DNA of 64,000 nucleotides. Source: an uncultured Alphaproteobacteria bacterium. GTDB taxonomy: Bacteria; Pseudomonadota; Alphaproteobacteria; HIMB59; GCA-002718135. The stretch's first letter is position 1. Each line of letters opens with the position of its first letter. The stretch is from the NCBI GenBank assembly GCA_902540265.1, contig CACBLW010000002.1, forward strand, positions 1 through 64,000. The letters run 5' to 3'. Both the position numbers and the translations under genes were made by a program. The notes below the pieces were generated by a model. That model was given only the letters and a program-made list of their open reading frames with translations, was not told where the DNA came from and did no database searches. This document shows, piece by piece, positions 44,273-53,323 of this stretch.

Positions 44273-45775
44273 ATGTTTAACATAATCAAATTAAATGAAA
44301 AAGATAATATTGGAATTGCTCCAATGGATATTCCTGAGAATATTAATATAAATTATGGAATTAAATCTATAAATAATATTCCTTACGGCCATAAAATTTC
44401 TCTAAAAAAAATTAAAAGTGGTGATTTTATTTTTAAGTATGGTCAGATAATTGGAATCTCTAATAAAAATATAGAACCTGGTGAGCATGTCCATTCCCAT
44501 AATATGGGATATAGTGAATTCAAAAGAGAATATATCCGTAAAGATATTAGAAATGATATTAATAAAAGTGAAAAAACAGAATACTTTAAAGGCTTTAAAA
44601 GAAATAATGGATCATCAGGAACTAGGAATTATATAGGTTTAATTAGTACAGTTAATTGTTCAGCAACAGTTGTAAAAAAAATATCAGATAAAATAAATAA
44701 TTATTTAAAAGATAATAATTTTGAAAATATTGATGGAGCGGTTTGTTTAAAACATTCATCAGGTTGTGGCATGAATACTTCTGGATACGCTATGAGTGTG
44801 TTTAACAGAACTATTGAAGGTTTTAAAATTCATCCAAACTTTGGAAAAGTTTTTGTTATCGGACTAGGATGCGAATGTGCCCAAATAAGTTTGTATAATA
44901 ATGATCAGGAAAAAAGAAATATTGAATATTTGAATATTCAAGACGAAGGTGGAACAAATGAAATAATAACAAAAGTAACTTCAAGAATTATTAATCAACT
45001 AAATGAAATTAATGGTATTTCTAGGACAAATATTCCTGTCTCAGAATTAACAGTTGCTTTACAATGTGGAGGTTCAGATTCGTATTCTGGGATAACTGCA
45101 AATCCTGCACTAGGCTTTGCTTCAGATTTGATTATTGATCATGGAGGAACAACATTACTATCAGAGACTCCAGAAATATATGGAGCGGAACATTTATTAT
45201 TTGAAAAATCATCAAATGAAAAAAATATAGAAAAACTAAACAAACAAATTGAATGGTGGAAAGAATATGTAGCTAGCAACGATAGCACATTAGATAATAA
45301 TCCAAGTCCTGGTAATAAAAAAGGAGGTTTAACTACAATTCTGGAAAAATCATTAGGTGCAGTATCAAAAGCTGGTAATAGAAATATGGTTGATGTCCTC
45401 GATTATGCTGAACAGGTAAAAACCAAAGGTTTTAACTTTATGAATTCTCCAGGTTACGATCCTGTATCTGTAACTGGTCAAGTTGCTTCTGGTGCTAATG
45501 TTATTTGTTTTACTACTGGTCGAGGTTCTTGCTTTGGATTTAAACCCACTCCAAGTATTAAAATAGCAACAAATACAAATATGTATAATAAACTTAGTGA
45601 AGATATGGATATCAATGCTGGTACAATTATGGATAACGTTGCAACCGTTAATGTGGTTGGCAAAGAAATATTTAATAAAATAATTTCAGTTGCATCAGGT
45701 GAAAAATCAAAAAGTGAAATAAATGATTATGGTGATGATGAATTTAATCCTTGGATAATTGGTGCAACGCTATAA
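44273..45775 (+). CDS. uxaA: Altronate dehydratase family protein (UxaA, full-length)
   Basis: The protein has 500 residues. The N-terminal SAF-type domain (about 1-95) contains IPYGHKISLKKIKSGDFIFKYGQIIG and EPGEHVHSHNM. The dehydratase domain follows with GFKRNNGSSGTRNYIGLISTVNCSATVV, HSSGCGMNTSGY, GLGCECAQISLY and ALQCGGSDSYSGITANPALG, which hold the conserved cysteines and histidines. It dehydrates altronate or galactarate-type sugar acids to 2-keto-3-deoxy acids. Upstream cassette enzymes could supply the sugar acid. The stop lies 2 nt from the stop of the convergent alcohol dehydrogenase gene. Confidence 0.92.
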   Translation: MFNIIKLNEKDNIGIAPMDIPENININYGIKSINNIPYGHKISLKKIKSGDFIFKYGQIIGISNKNIEPGEHVHSHNMGYSEFKREYIRKDIRNDINKSEKTEYFKGFKRNNGSSGTRNYIGLISTVNCSATVVKKISDKINNYLKDNNFENIDGAVCLKHSSGCGMNTSGYAMSVFNRTIEGFKIHPNFGKVFVIGLGCECAQISLYNNDQEKRNIEYLNIQDEGGTNEIITKVTSRIINQLNEINGISRTNIPVSELTVALQCGGSDSYSGITANPALGFASDLIIDHGGTTLLSETPEIYGAEHLLFEKSSNEKNIEKLNKQIEWWKEYVASNDSTLDNNPSPGNKKGGLTTILEKSLGAVSKAGNRNMVDVLDYAEQVKTKGFNFMNSPGYDPVSVTGQVASGANVICFTTGRGSCFGFKPTPSIKIATNTNMYNKLSEDMDINAGTIMDNVATVNVVGKEIFNKIISVASGEKSKSEINDYGDDEFNPWIIGATL

Positions 45776-45777
45776 AT

Positions 45778-46926
45778 TTATAAATCTCCTTTAAAGGCGT
45801 TAATATACATTTTTAAAAAATCTTCTGCGTTAACTGGTATAGGATTTGTACTTGTTGATGGATCATTAAAAGCCATTAAACTCATTTTTTCTAAATTTTT
45901 GTCATCATCAATTATTTCACTTAAAGTATGAGGAATATTTAAATTAGATCTAAGCTCTAAAATCCAATCCATAAAATTATTAAATGTTGCTGATTTTAAA
46001 TTTATATATCTTGAAACATCAATAATTTTTTCTTCAATTCCTTTTTTATTATATTGTAAAACATATGGCATAAATACTGCATTGGTTAATCCATGATGTG
46101 TATTATAAATTGCACCAACAGGATGACTTAAAGAATGGATAGCACCTAAACCCTTTTGAAAAGCTATTGAGCCCATAGATGAAGATGCTAGCATATGCGA
46201 TCTAGCTTCTAGATTTGATCCATCTTTAAAAGCAAGAACAAGATTATTTTTTACTAATCTAATTCCTTCTATTGCAATACCTTGCGAATAAGGATGAAAA
46301 ATATTCGACAAATATGCTTCTAAGCAATGAGCTAGTGCATCCATTCCTGTAAAGGCTGTTAGATTTGCGGGAAGTGGAATAGTCAAATTTGGATCAAGGA
46401 TAACAATTGATGGAAGCATTTTTGGATGAAAAATTATTTTTTTTTCTTGTGTTTGTTCGTTAGTAAAGACTGATGCTCTCCCAGTTTCAGAACCAGTACC
46501 AGCTGTAGTTGGTAAAGCAATTATTGGAAAAATTGAATCTGCATTAGCTCTAGTCCACCAGTCACCAATATCTTCAAAATCCCAGATTGGTCTTTCTTGC
46601 TTGGCCATGAATGCAATTGCCTTCCCTGTATCCATACCCGAGCCTCCACCAACAGCTATTACTCCATCATGTTTATTTTCATTAAATGCTTTAACACCAT
46701 CTTCAACATTCTTACCTGTAGGATTTGATTTAACATCACTATAAACAATTGCCTGTTTATCTAAACAATCATTTAACTTATTAATAATGTTTGTTTTTAA
46801 AATTCCATTATCAGTAACAATTAATGGTTTTTGAATATTTAATTCTTCACAGGCTTTTTGTATTTCTTTTATCCTATCAACACCAAACCAGATTGTAGTA
46901 GGATAATTCCAATTAATATTTTCCAT
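45778..46926 (-). CDS. Iron-containing alcohol dehydrogenase
   Basis: The protein has 382 residues of the group III alcohol dehydrogenase family. NAD-binding VIAVGGGSGMDTGKAIAFMA, PTTAGTGSETGRASVFT, and metal ligands in GMDALAHCLEAYLS and KGLGAIHSLSHPVGAIYNTHHGLTNAVFMP are visible. Members reduce or oxidise primary alcohols or semialdehydes such as 4-hydroxybutyrate. It is the third gene of the unit glutamine-synthetase-like, aldehyde dehydrogenase, alcohol dehydrogenase, with a 4-nt gap. The association suggests oxidation of an amino-alcohol or a deaminated product. Confidence 0.93.
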   Translation of the reverse strand: MENINWNYPTTIWFGVDRIKEIQKACEELNIQKPLIVTDNGILKTNIINKLNDCLDKQAIVYSDVKSNPTGKNVEDGVKAFNENKHDGVIAVGGGSGMDTGKAIAFMAKQERPIWDFEDIGDWWTRANADSIFPIIALPTTAGTGSETGRASVFTNEQTQEKKIIFHPKMLPSIVILDPNLTIPLPANLTAFTGMDALAHCLEAYLSNIFHPYSQGIAIEGIRLVKNNLVLAFKDGSNLEARSHMLASSSMGSIAFQKGLGAIHSLSHPVGAIYNTHHGLTNAVFMPYVLQYNKKGIEEKIIDVSRYINLKSATFNNFMDWILELRSNLNIPHTLSEIIDDDKNLEKMSLMAFNDPSTSTNPIPVNAEDFLKMYINAFKGDL

Positions 46927-46930
46927 AATC

Positions 46931-48307
46931 TTAAATATTTCTTATATGATAGCTTTTTGCTCTTGTTAAATGATCAAATCCTAGAACAGATAAAGTAACG
47001 CCAATTCCAGTATCTTTTACACCGGTCCATGCTAAGCCGGGATCTAAGTAATCACATCTATTCATAAAAAAAGTTCCTGTCTCAACATTTTTTCCAAAAT
47101 TTTCTGCAAAAGACTTATCATTTGTCCAAATACTTGCTGTTAACCCATAAGAACTATCATTCATTAGAGATAAAGCTTCATTTTCATTTTCTACTTTCAT
47201 TATTCCAACTGAAGGACCAAATATTTCTTCCATCATATATTTCATCGAATGATCGATATTAATGAGTGCACTTGGGCTTACATAACAATTATTACCATCA
47301 TCTAAATTAAATTTTTTGTTATCTATAATATTCTTTCCACCTTGACTAATTGCGTTGTTAACTTCAGATCTAATATAATTTGCAGCAGATTGCTTCACTA
47401 CTGGGCCTAAATTTGTCTCCATCTCTAGTGGATTTCCTAAAACATATTTCTCAGTTACATCTTTAAATTTTTCAACAAATGTATTGTATATTTTTTTATC
47501 AACATAAATTCTTTCGATACCACAACAAGATTGACCAGAATTGAAGTATGATCCATCAACTAAATTTTCAACAGCATGATCTAAGTCACAATCAGCTCTA
47601 ACATAAGCAGGATCTTTTCCACCTAACTCTAGACCCGCTCCAATAAATCTAGTGCCTATAGATTTTTTTATTTGTTTTCCACCACTTACAGAACCTGTAA
47701 ATAAAACATGATTAATTCTTGAATCTGAAATTATTCTTGATGTTTGATCATGATCTAAATGTAAATACTGAAAAATATTTTTTGGTAATGAAGATTGTTT
47801 AGCTGCCTCATATAATTCTTCAGCACAGAGTGGAGTTTGAGAAGAATGTTTTAATATAACTGCATTACCTGCAAGTAAACTTGGTACAATTGAATTAACA
47901 GAAGTGTTGAAAGGGTAATTCCATGGTGCAATTACAAATATAGTCCCTAGTGGTTCTTTGTTTATATAATTATCAAATTCATCATTTTTAATTGATACAA
48001 CTCTTGATAGTGCTCTATCAGCATTTTCAATCATATAACGAGCTCTTTCTTCAAAACCTCGCATCTCTCCTGGGCACTGTGCTATAGGTCTTCCTATTTG
48101 CTTACATAAATTACTAGAAACATCCTTATTTTTTAAAAATATTTCTACAAAATTTAAAACTGACTTTTTTCTTTCATCTAGAGATATATTCTTCCAATGC
48201 TCTCTTACAGCATAGGAATTGCTAAGACTTTTTTCAATATCTTCTTCTGTTGCATATTCTCTTTTAACTAAGACGGAGTTGTCTATTGGAGTAATAGTCT
48301 CAAACAT
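46931..48307 (-). CDS. Aldehyde dehydrogenase, succinate-semialdehyde-like
   Basis: The protein has 458 residues. The cofactor-site VIAPWNYPFNTSVNSIVPSLLAGNAV, catalytic Glu in GAGLELGGKDPAYV and catalytic Cys in YFNSGQSCCGIERIYVD are all present, with EEIFGPSVGI near the C-terminus. It begins with a CoA-independent ALDH pattern, ETITPIDNSVLVKREYAT, close to GabD-type or YneI-like enzymes. It lies between the PuuA-like gene (9-nt gap) and the alcohol dehydrogenase gene. A role in oxidising the aldehyde from an amine is probable. Confidence 0.92.
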   Translation of the reverse strand: MFETITPIDNSVLVKREYATEEDIEKSLSNSYAVREHWKNISLDERKKSVLNFVEIFLKNKDVSSNLCKQIGRPIAQCPGEMRGFEERARYMIENADRALSRVVSIKNDEFDNYINKEPLGTIFVIAPWNYPFNTSVNSIVPSLLAGNAVILKHSSQTPLCAEELYEAAKQSSLPKNIFQYLHLDHDQTSRIISDSRINHVLFTGSVSGGKQIKKSIGTRFIGAGLELGGKDPAYVRADCDLDHAVENLVDGSYFNSGQSCCGIERIYVDKKIYNTFVEKFKDVTEKYVLGNPLEMETNLGPVVKQSAANYIRSEVNNAISQGGKNIIDNKKFNLDDGNNCYVSPSALINIDHSMKYMMEEIFGPSVGIMKVENENEALSLMNDSSYGLTASIWTNDKSFAENFGKNVETGTFFMNRCDYLDPGLAWTGVKDTGIGVTLSVLGFDHLTRAKSYHIRNI

Positions 48308-48316
48308 TTAGTAAAA

Positions 48317-49675
48317 TTAGCCTCGTTCGAAATATCTTCGTAATTGCCAATCATTAACTGAACCATCATAATCTTTTTGCTCCCATTCAGCAGCATGGAT
48401 ATAATGATCAAGTACATCTTGTGGAAATATCTCTTTTAAAAATTTAGATTTTTTAGCAAGTTGGATTGCTTCGTTAAGTGTTTTAGGAACTTCATTTACT
48501 TTTTTCTCATAAATATTCCCTGAATAAGGTTTATCTAATTTAAGTTTATTTTTAATACCGTATAAACCAGCACCAACTAAAGCTGCAAAAGAAAGATAAG
48601 GATTCACATCCGCTCCTGGGACTCGACATTCAATTCTTATGGATGATCCATGACCAGCTAGTCTAAACCCAGCAGTACGATTATCAATCCCCCAAACAGA
48701 TTTTGTAGGAGCAAATGATCCATCTTGAAATCTTTTATAAGAATTAATATTTGGTGCTAAAAAAAATGATATATCTGGCAATAATTTAATTTGTCCCGCA
48801 AGATAACTTTTAAAAATATCAGACATGCCATATTTATCCTTAGGGTTATAAAAAATATTTTTCTTTGTTTTCTTATCGAATAAAGAGTTATGAATATGAC
48901 ATGAACTTCCACAAACTTCTTTGTTATATTTAGCCATAAAGGTTACGGCTTTGTTATGTTTATAAGCAATTTCTTTTGTCGCATTTTTAATTAAAATATG
49001 ATTGTCAGCCATGTTTAATGCATCGGAAAAAACAACATTAATTTCTTCTTGTCCTGGAGCTGCTTCACCCTTTGAACATTCTACATAAATTCCACTATCT
49101 AAAAGAGAATTTCTTAATTCCTGCATCACATCCTCTTCTTTCGTAGTTTGGAAAATCATGTAATCTTCAATATACCAAGAAGACTCTTTAAGTTTAGTAT
49201 AGTTATTATTATGAATTTCTTCATAAGTTTGATTAAAAAGAAAAAACTCTAATTCTGAACCAACCATAGATTGAAATCCCATTTTGTCTGCCTTAGCTAA
49301 AACATCTTTTAATATCTGTCTTGTTGAATGAATAAGTGGTTTTTTTCCTGAATGGTCTAAACAATCACATATTACTATAGCTGTTTTATTTAACCAATTT
49401 GCTATCTTTATCGTTTTGAGATCTGGAATTACAGTCATATCTCCATAACCCGTCTCCCATGAAGAAGATTTATATCCGGGTACAGTAAACATATCCATAT
49501 CAACGGTATAGAGATAATCACACATATGCGTTTCTTTATAGACATAATCAATAAAAGCTTTTCCAGTAACTCTTTTACCATTTAGTCTACCTTGCATATC
49601 TGATACGCAAACTAAAACTGTATCTATTTCTTTTTTTGTTATTAGTTTTTTTAACTGATTAAATGTAATGCTCAT
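48317..49675 (-). CDS. Glutamine synthetase family protein (gamma-glutamyl-amine ligase, PuuA-like)
   Basis: The protein has 452 residues. Glutamine synthetase motifs are GSELEFFLF, CSKGEAAPGQEEINVVFSDAL (metal glutamates), SSCHIHNSLF (ATP/metal His), APNINSYKRFQDGSFAPTKSVWGIDNRTAGFRL and RIECRVPGADVNPYLSFAAL. It lacks the adenylylation-loop signature of GlnA and fits the PuuA/IpuC group, which joins glutamate to a primary amine. With aldehyde and alcohol dehydrogenase genes downstream and a DadA-like oxidase and amine importer next door, a gamma-glutamylated amine pathway is plausible. The amine itself is unknown. Confidence 0.88.
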   Translation of the reverse strand: MSITFNQLKKLITKKEIDTVLVCVSDMQGRLNGKRVTGKAFIDYVYKETHMCDYLYTVDMDMFTVPGYKSSSWETGYGDMTVIPDLKTIKIANWLNKTAIVICDCLDHSGKKPLIHSTRQILKDVLAKADKMGFQSMVGSELEFFLFNQTYEEIHNNNYTKLKESSWYIEDYMIFQTTKEEDVMQELRNSLLDSGIYVECSKGEAAPGQEEINVVFSDALNMADNHILIKNATKEIAYKHNKAVTFMAKYNKEVCGSSCHIHNSLFDKKTKKNIFYNPKDKYGMSDIFKSYLAGQIKLLPDISFFLAPNINSYKRFQDGSFAPTKSVWGIDNRTAGFRLAGHGSSIRIECRVPGADVNPYLSFAALVGAGLYGIKNKLKLDKPYSGNIYEKKVNEVPKTLNEAIQLAKKSKFLKEIFPQDVLDHYIHAAEWEQKDYDGSVNDWQLRRYFERG

Positions 49676-49695
49676 GTTTCTTAAAATTAAATTTG

Positions 49696-49720
49696 TATCA
49701 TTTTCATATCCTAAATGATA
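49696..49720. promoter_or_regulatory. Inverted repeat in the divergent glutamine-synthetase-like/aldehyde dehydrogenase promoter region
   Basis: tatcattt (49696-49703) and aaatgata (49713-49720) are perfect inverted 8-mers separated by 9 nt, in the 84-nt gap between two divergent genes. The arrangement fits a dimeric-repressor operator, but AT richness makes chance occurrence possible. Confidence 0.35.
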
Positions 49721-49759
49721 AAGAATGAAACAAAAATAATTGATTAAAAAACACAGAAA

Positions 49760-51193
49760 ATGGAAAAATATAAGAATTTTATAAATAATAAATGGATTGA
49801 AAGTGAGTCCAAAGAAACAATAAAGGTTGATGATCCTTCAAATGGTAAAATCATTGGCGAGATTTCATGTGCAAAAAAAAATGAAGTTGATCTTGCGGTT
49901 GAGGCAGCTAAAAATTCTTATAACAGCAGAGTACTTGTAGATATGCCTTTACTTTCAAGAGCGAAACTAATGAGAAAAATTGCAGAAGAAACAAGAAAGG
50001 TTTCAAAAGAAGGTGGTGAGCTTCTTTGTTATGAAAATGGAAAAAATATCGCTTCAGCAATTAAAGAATTCAATGATGTAGCAGATATGTTTGATTATTA
50101 TGCAGGCTTAACAGATAAACTTGAGGGTAAAACAATACCTGTTGCAAAAAATGTTTTTGATTACACAGTTTTAGAACCATTTGGTGTATCAGCACATGTT
50201 GTGCCATGGAATTTTCCATTATCAATGATTGGAAGATCACTGTCATGTTCTTTTGCTACAGGAAATTCAACAATTATAAAAACTGCAGAATTAACCCCCT
50301 TGTCAGCAACAGTTTTTGCTAAAGCAATACAAAATGCTGGAGTACCTGAAGGATTGATAAACATAATTTGTGGATATGGAAACGAGGCAGGATCTTATCT
50401 TGTATCTCATGAAGATGTAAATCATGTAGTATTTACAGGCTCAGTCACAACTGGAAAAAAGATTCTTCATGCTTGTGCTGATAAAGCTATACCTGCTGTA
50501 GTTGAATTAGGTGGTAAATCAGCTGGCATAGTGTACCCTGACGCAGATCTAAATGAAGTTTTAGAAAGTGCACGTTCAGGAATATTTAGCGTTGCAGGAC
50601 AAATTTGTACAGCGATGTCTAGATTGGTAGTTCATAAATCAATCAAAGATGAATTAGTAGATAAACTTGTTGATATGAGTAAATCTTTAAAAATTGGACC
50701 TGGTATAGAAAAAGATACTGACCTAACTCCAGTTATATCAGAAAATCAACTTCAAAAAGTTGAAGGTTATGCAAGATCAGGAATCCAAGAAGGCGCAGAA
50801 GCAGCATATGGTGGAAAAAGATTAGAACGTGAGGGATATTTTATGGAACCAACAGTTCTAAACAATGTAAAACAAAGTATGACTGTAGCCAGAGAAGAAA
50901 TTTTTGGTCCAGTACTCTCAGTTCTTGAATATGAAGATCAAGAAGAAGCAATTGATATCGCAAATGATACTGAGTATGGACTAGGTGCTGGTGTTTTTAC
51001 AAAAGATCTTAAAAAAGCATCTTGGACTGCAAGTAAACTAGAAGCTGGTCAAGTATATGTAAATAAATGGTTCACGGGTAATCATGCAACACCCTTTGGA
51101 GGTTATAAACAATCAGGATATAGTCGCGAAAAAGGAGTAGATGGACTTAAATCATACCTTCAAGTCAAAAACGTTGGGATTAGTTTAGTCTAA
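49760..51193 (+). CDS. NAD(P)-dependent aldehyde dehydrogenase
   Basis: The protein has 477 residues with catalytic Glu in VVELGGKSAGIVYPDADL, catalytic Cys in SVAGQICTAMSRLV, the cofactor loop HVVPWNFPLSM and the conserved EEIFGPVLSVL. It is paralogous to the ALDH at 10503: both share YAGLTDK, a VLEPFGV block and GGYK(Q/R)SGY near the C-terminus. It is divergent from the PuuA-like gene across a possible operator and shares its CTAA stop with the convergent dadA-like gene. PuuC-like oxidation of a gamma-glutamyl aldehyde is a fitting role, by inference. Confidence 0.93.
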   Translation: MEKYKNFINNKWIESESKETIKVDDPSNGKIIGEISCAKKNEVDLAVEAAKNSYNSRVLVDMPLLSRAKLMRKIAEETRKVSKEGGELLCYENGKNIASAIKEFNDVADMFDYYAGLTDKLEGKTIPVAKNVFDYTVLEPFGVSAHVVPWNFPLSMIGRSLSCSFATGNSTIIKTAELTPLSATVFAKAIQNAGVPEGLINIICGYGNEAGSYLVSHEDVNHVVFTGSVTTGKKILHACADKAIPAVVELGGKSAGIVYPDADLNEVLESARSGIFSVAGQICTAMSRLVVHKSIKDELVDKLVDMSKSLKIGPGIEKDTDLTPVISENQLQKVEGYARSGIQEGAEAAYGGKRLEREGYFMEPTVLNNVKQSMTVAREEIFGPVLSVLEYEDQEEAIDIANDTEYGLGAGVFTKDLKKASWTASKLEAGQVYVNKWFTGNHATPFGGYKQSGYSREKGVDGLKSYLQVKNVGISLV

Positions 51194-52419
51194 AATCGAT
51201 CTGGTGCATAAGCGCTAATATCAATATTTGGCACTTGATCTTTTGATAAACTATCAATAATTTTTCCAGTTACAGCTCCTAATGTCCAACCAACATGTTG
51301 ATGTCCAAATGCATAAATGACATTATTGTTGTTTTGAGACTTTCCAATAACAGGTAATGAATCTGGTAAAGTTGGCCTTCTACCCATCCATGTTGATTTA
51401 ACTTCTCGTAATTGAGGCAAAACCTTTCTTGATTGTCTTTCAATCATTGCAAGACGTTTTTTATTTGGAGGTTTTTTTAATCCAGCAATTTCAACAGTAC
51501 CGGCAGCTCTTATACCATCATGAATTTGGATCAAATAAAATCCAGATTCAGACCATGCCACTGGACGATTAATAAGTTTTTCATTTGTATCAAATAAAAT
51601 ATGATACCCTCTTTCGGTATCGAGTGGGAACTTATCTCCAAATTTATTTGCAATTTGATTTGACCAAGCGCCAGTGCTAACAATTATTTTATCAAAATAA
51701 AAATTTTTGTCTTCTAAACGTAATTCTATTTTGTTTTCTTTCTGTATAATATTTTTTACATTTTGATTGATATAAATACCACCTAACTCTAAAAACTTAT
51801 CAAAAATTTTATTACTTATAGCTAATGGATTTGTTGTATATCTAGATCCTGTAAAAATTTGACCTGCATAATAAACATCAGCAATATTGGGTTCCAATTC
51901 TTTAACTTCATTTTTATTCAAATTTCTTACTTTAACATTATTATTTTTCCTTATAACATTTGCATACTCATTATCTTCAAATGATTTTTTAGAATCAAAT
52001 AGATAAAGATTTTCTTCATGGCTTATATATTCACTAACATCTACATCTTGAAAAATTTCATCATAAGATATTTGAGAATGTTTTAATAAATTGGTGAGCG
52101 AGCTTGCAATTTCATTAACCTTTTCTTTGTTACAATTTTTTAAAAAACTTATTGCCCAAGGTAAATTCTTTAAAATATAAAATAAATCTATTGCTAATGG
52201 TCCATCTTTTCTAAGTAACATTGAAGGTATATCCCAAATTAATCCTGGATAATTCACAGGGACATTTGCATAATCAGCAAAACTACAGGCATGACCAAAA
52301 CTTGTCATTGTACCTGGTTTTTCTTTATCAATTAAAGTTACATTAAATCCAGATTTTTTTAAAAAATATGCACTACATATTCCTACAATGCCGGCGCCAA
52401 TAACAGCAATGTTCTTCAC
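51190..52419 (-). CDS. DadA-like FAD-dependent D-amino acid/amine dehydrogenase
   Basis: The protein has 409 residues. The FAD motif is IAVIGAGIVGICSAYFLKKSGFNVTLIDKE, followed by TMTSFGHACSFADYANVPV, RGYHILF, and the C-terminal WMGRRPTLPDSLPVIG and GHQHVGWTLGAVTGK of the DAO family. The track ORF starts at 52476 and overlaps the permease gene by 53 nt. The GTG at 52419 sits four nt after the permease stop and directly precedes KNIAVIGAG, so it is the better start. Tight coupling to an amine-type importer suggests that the imported compound is its substrate. Confidence 0.87.
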   Translation of the reverse strand: MKNIAVIGAGIVGICSAYFLKKSGFNVTLIDKEKPGTMTSFGHACSFADYANVPVNYPGLIWDIPSMLLRKDGPLAIDLFYILKNLPWAISFLKNCNKEKVNEIASSLTNLLKHSQISYDEIFQDVDVSEYISHEENLYLFDSKKSFEDNEYANVIRKNNNVKVRNLNKNEVKELEPNIADVYYAGQIFTGSRYTTNPLAISNKIFDKFLELGGIYINQNVKNIIQKENKIELRLEDKNFYFDKIIVSTGAWSNQIANKFGDKFPLDTERGYHILFDTNEKLINRPVAWSESGFYLIQIHDGIRAAGTVEIAGLKKPPNKKRLAMIERQSRKVLPQLREVKSTWMGRRPTLPDSLPVIGKSQNNNNVIYAFGHQHVGWTLGAVTGKIIDSLSKDQVPNIDISAYAPDRF

Positions 52420-52423
52420 TATT

Positions 52424-53320
52424 CTATCGAGCTTTAATACCTCTGAGTTTTTCAGACCTTCTTCTAAGTAACTCAACTGTAGTTAATAGGAATATAGAGA
52501 GTAGAACTAAACAAGTTGCCATACATAAAATAACAGGGCTAATTTCTTGTCTGATTCCGGCCCACATTTGTTTTGGAATAGTTAACTGATCAATACTTGC
52601 CATAAACATAACTATAACGACTTCATCAAACGATGTAATAAAAGCAAATAAAGCTCCTGATATAATACCTGGTAAAATCAACGGCATAATGACTTTAAAA
52701 AATGTTCTCATTGGTTTAGCACCTAAGCTTTGTGCTGCTTTTACCATATTCATATCGAAACCAACTAATGTTGCCGTTACAGTGATTACTACAAAAGGTG
52801 TAGCAAGAGCGACGTGTGCAAGAATTACACCTGTGAAAGTATAAACAAGATTTATTCTTGCATAAAAGAAGAACATTCCTGCAGCTGTTATAATTAGTGG
52901 AACGATCATTGGTGAAATTAAGATTGCCATTATCAAACCTTTGTATGGCATGTGTGGCCTACTTAATCCTAATGCAGCTAATGTTCCCAAAGTTGTAGCA
53001 ATAATCGTTGCGATAATTCCTATATAAAAACTATTTACCGTACCAATCATCCATTTCTTAGAGCAAGGTACTGTCGAAGAAACAACGTCTGCACTGCAAT
53101 CACCGATCATGTTTTTATACCATCTTAAAGACCATGCTTCTGGATCTGGAGGCCAAGCAAGCATTCCTTCTGTAAAAACCATAAATGGTGAAACACTAAA
53201 AGATATTGGAATAATAGCAAATAAAGGTGCAATTAAAAAAAAGAAAACTACAGCACAAAAAAATAAATAGGCGTAGTAGTAAGTTCTTTGTACTGGAGTT
53301 GCGTAACTTGGTAGTGGCAT
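52424..53320 (-). CDS. ABC transporter permease (PotC type)
   Basis: The protein has 298 residues and six hydrophobic segments. The cytoplasmic EAA-type loop is MVKAAQSLGAKPMRTFFKVIMPLILPG, and FITSFDEVVIVMFM is the PotC/PotI-like block. An unusual cysteine-containing periplasmic loop (GDCSADVVSSTVPCSKKW, about residues 72-90) lies after the first helix. The gene starts three nt after the PotB-type gene and is followed by the GTG of the dadA-like gene. It is an inner-membrane subunit of the spermidine/putrescine-family importer. Confidence 0.91.
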   Translation of the reverse strand: MPLPSYATPVQRTYYYAYLFFCAVVFFFLIAPLFAIIPISFSVSPFMVFTEGMLAWPPDPEAWSLRWYKNMIGDCSADVVSSTVPCSKKWMIGTVNSFYIGIIATIIATTLGTLAALGLSRPHMPYKGLIMAILISPMIVPLIITAAGMFFFYARINLVYTFTGVILAHVALATPFVVITVTATLVGFDMNMVKAAQSLGAKPMRTFFKVIMPLILPGIISGALFAFITSFDEVVIVMFMASIDQLTIPKQMWAGIRQEISPVILCMATCLVLLSIFLLTTVELLRRRSEKLRGIKAR

Positions 53321-53323
53321 AAA

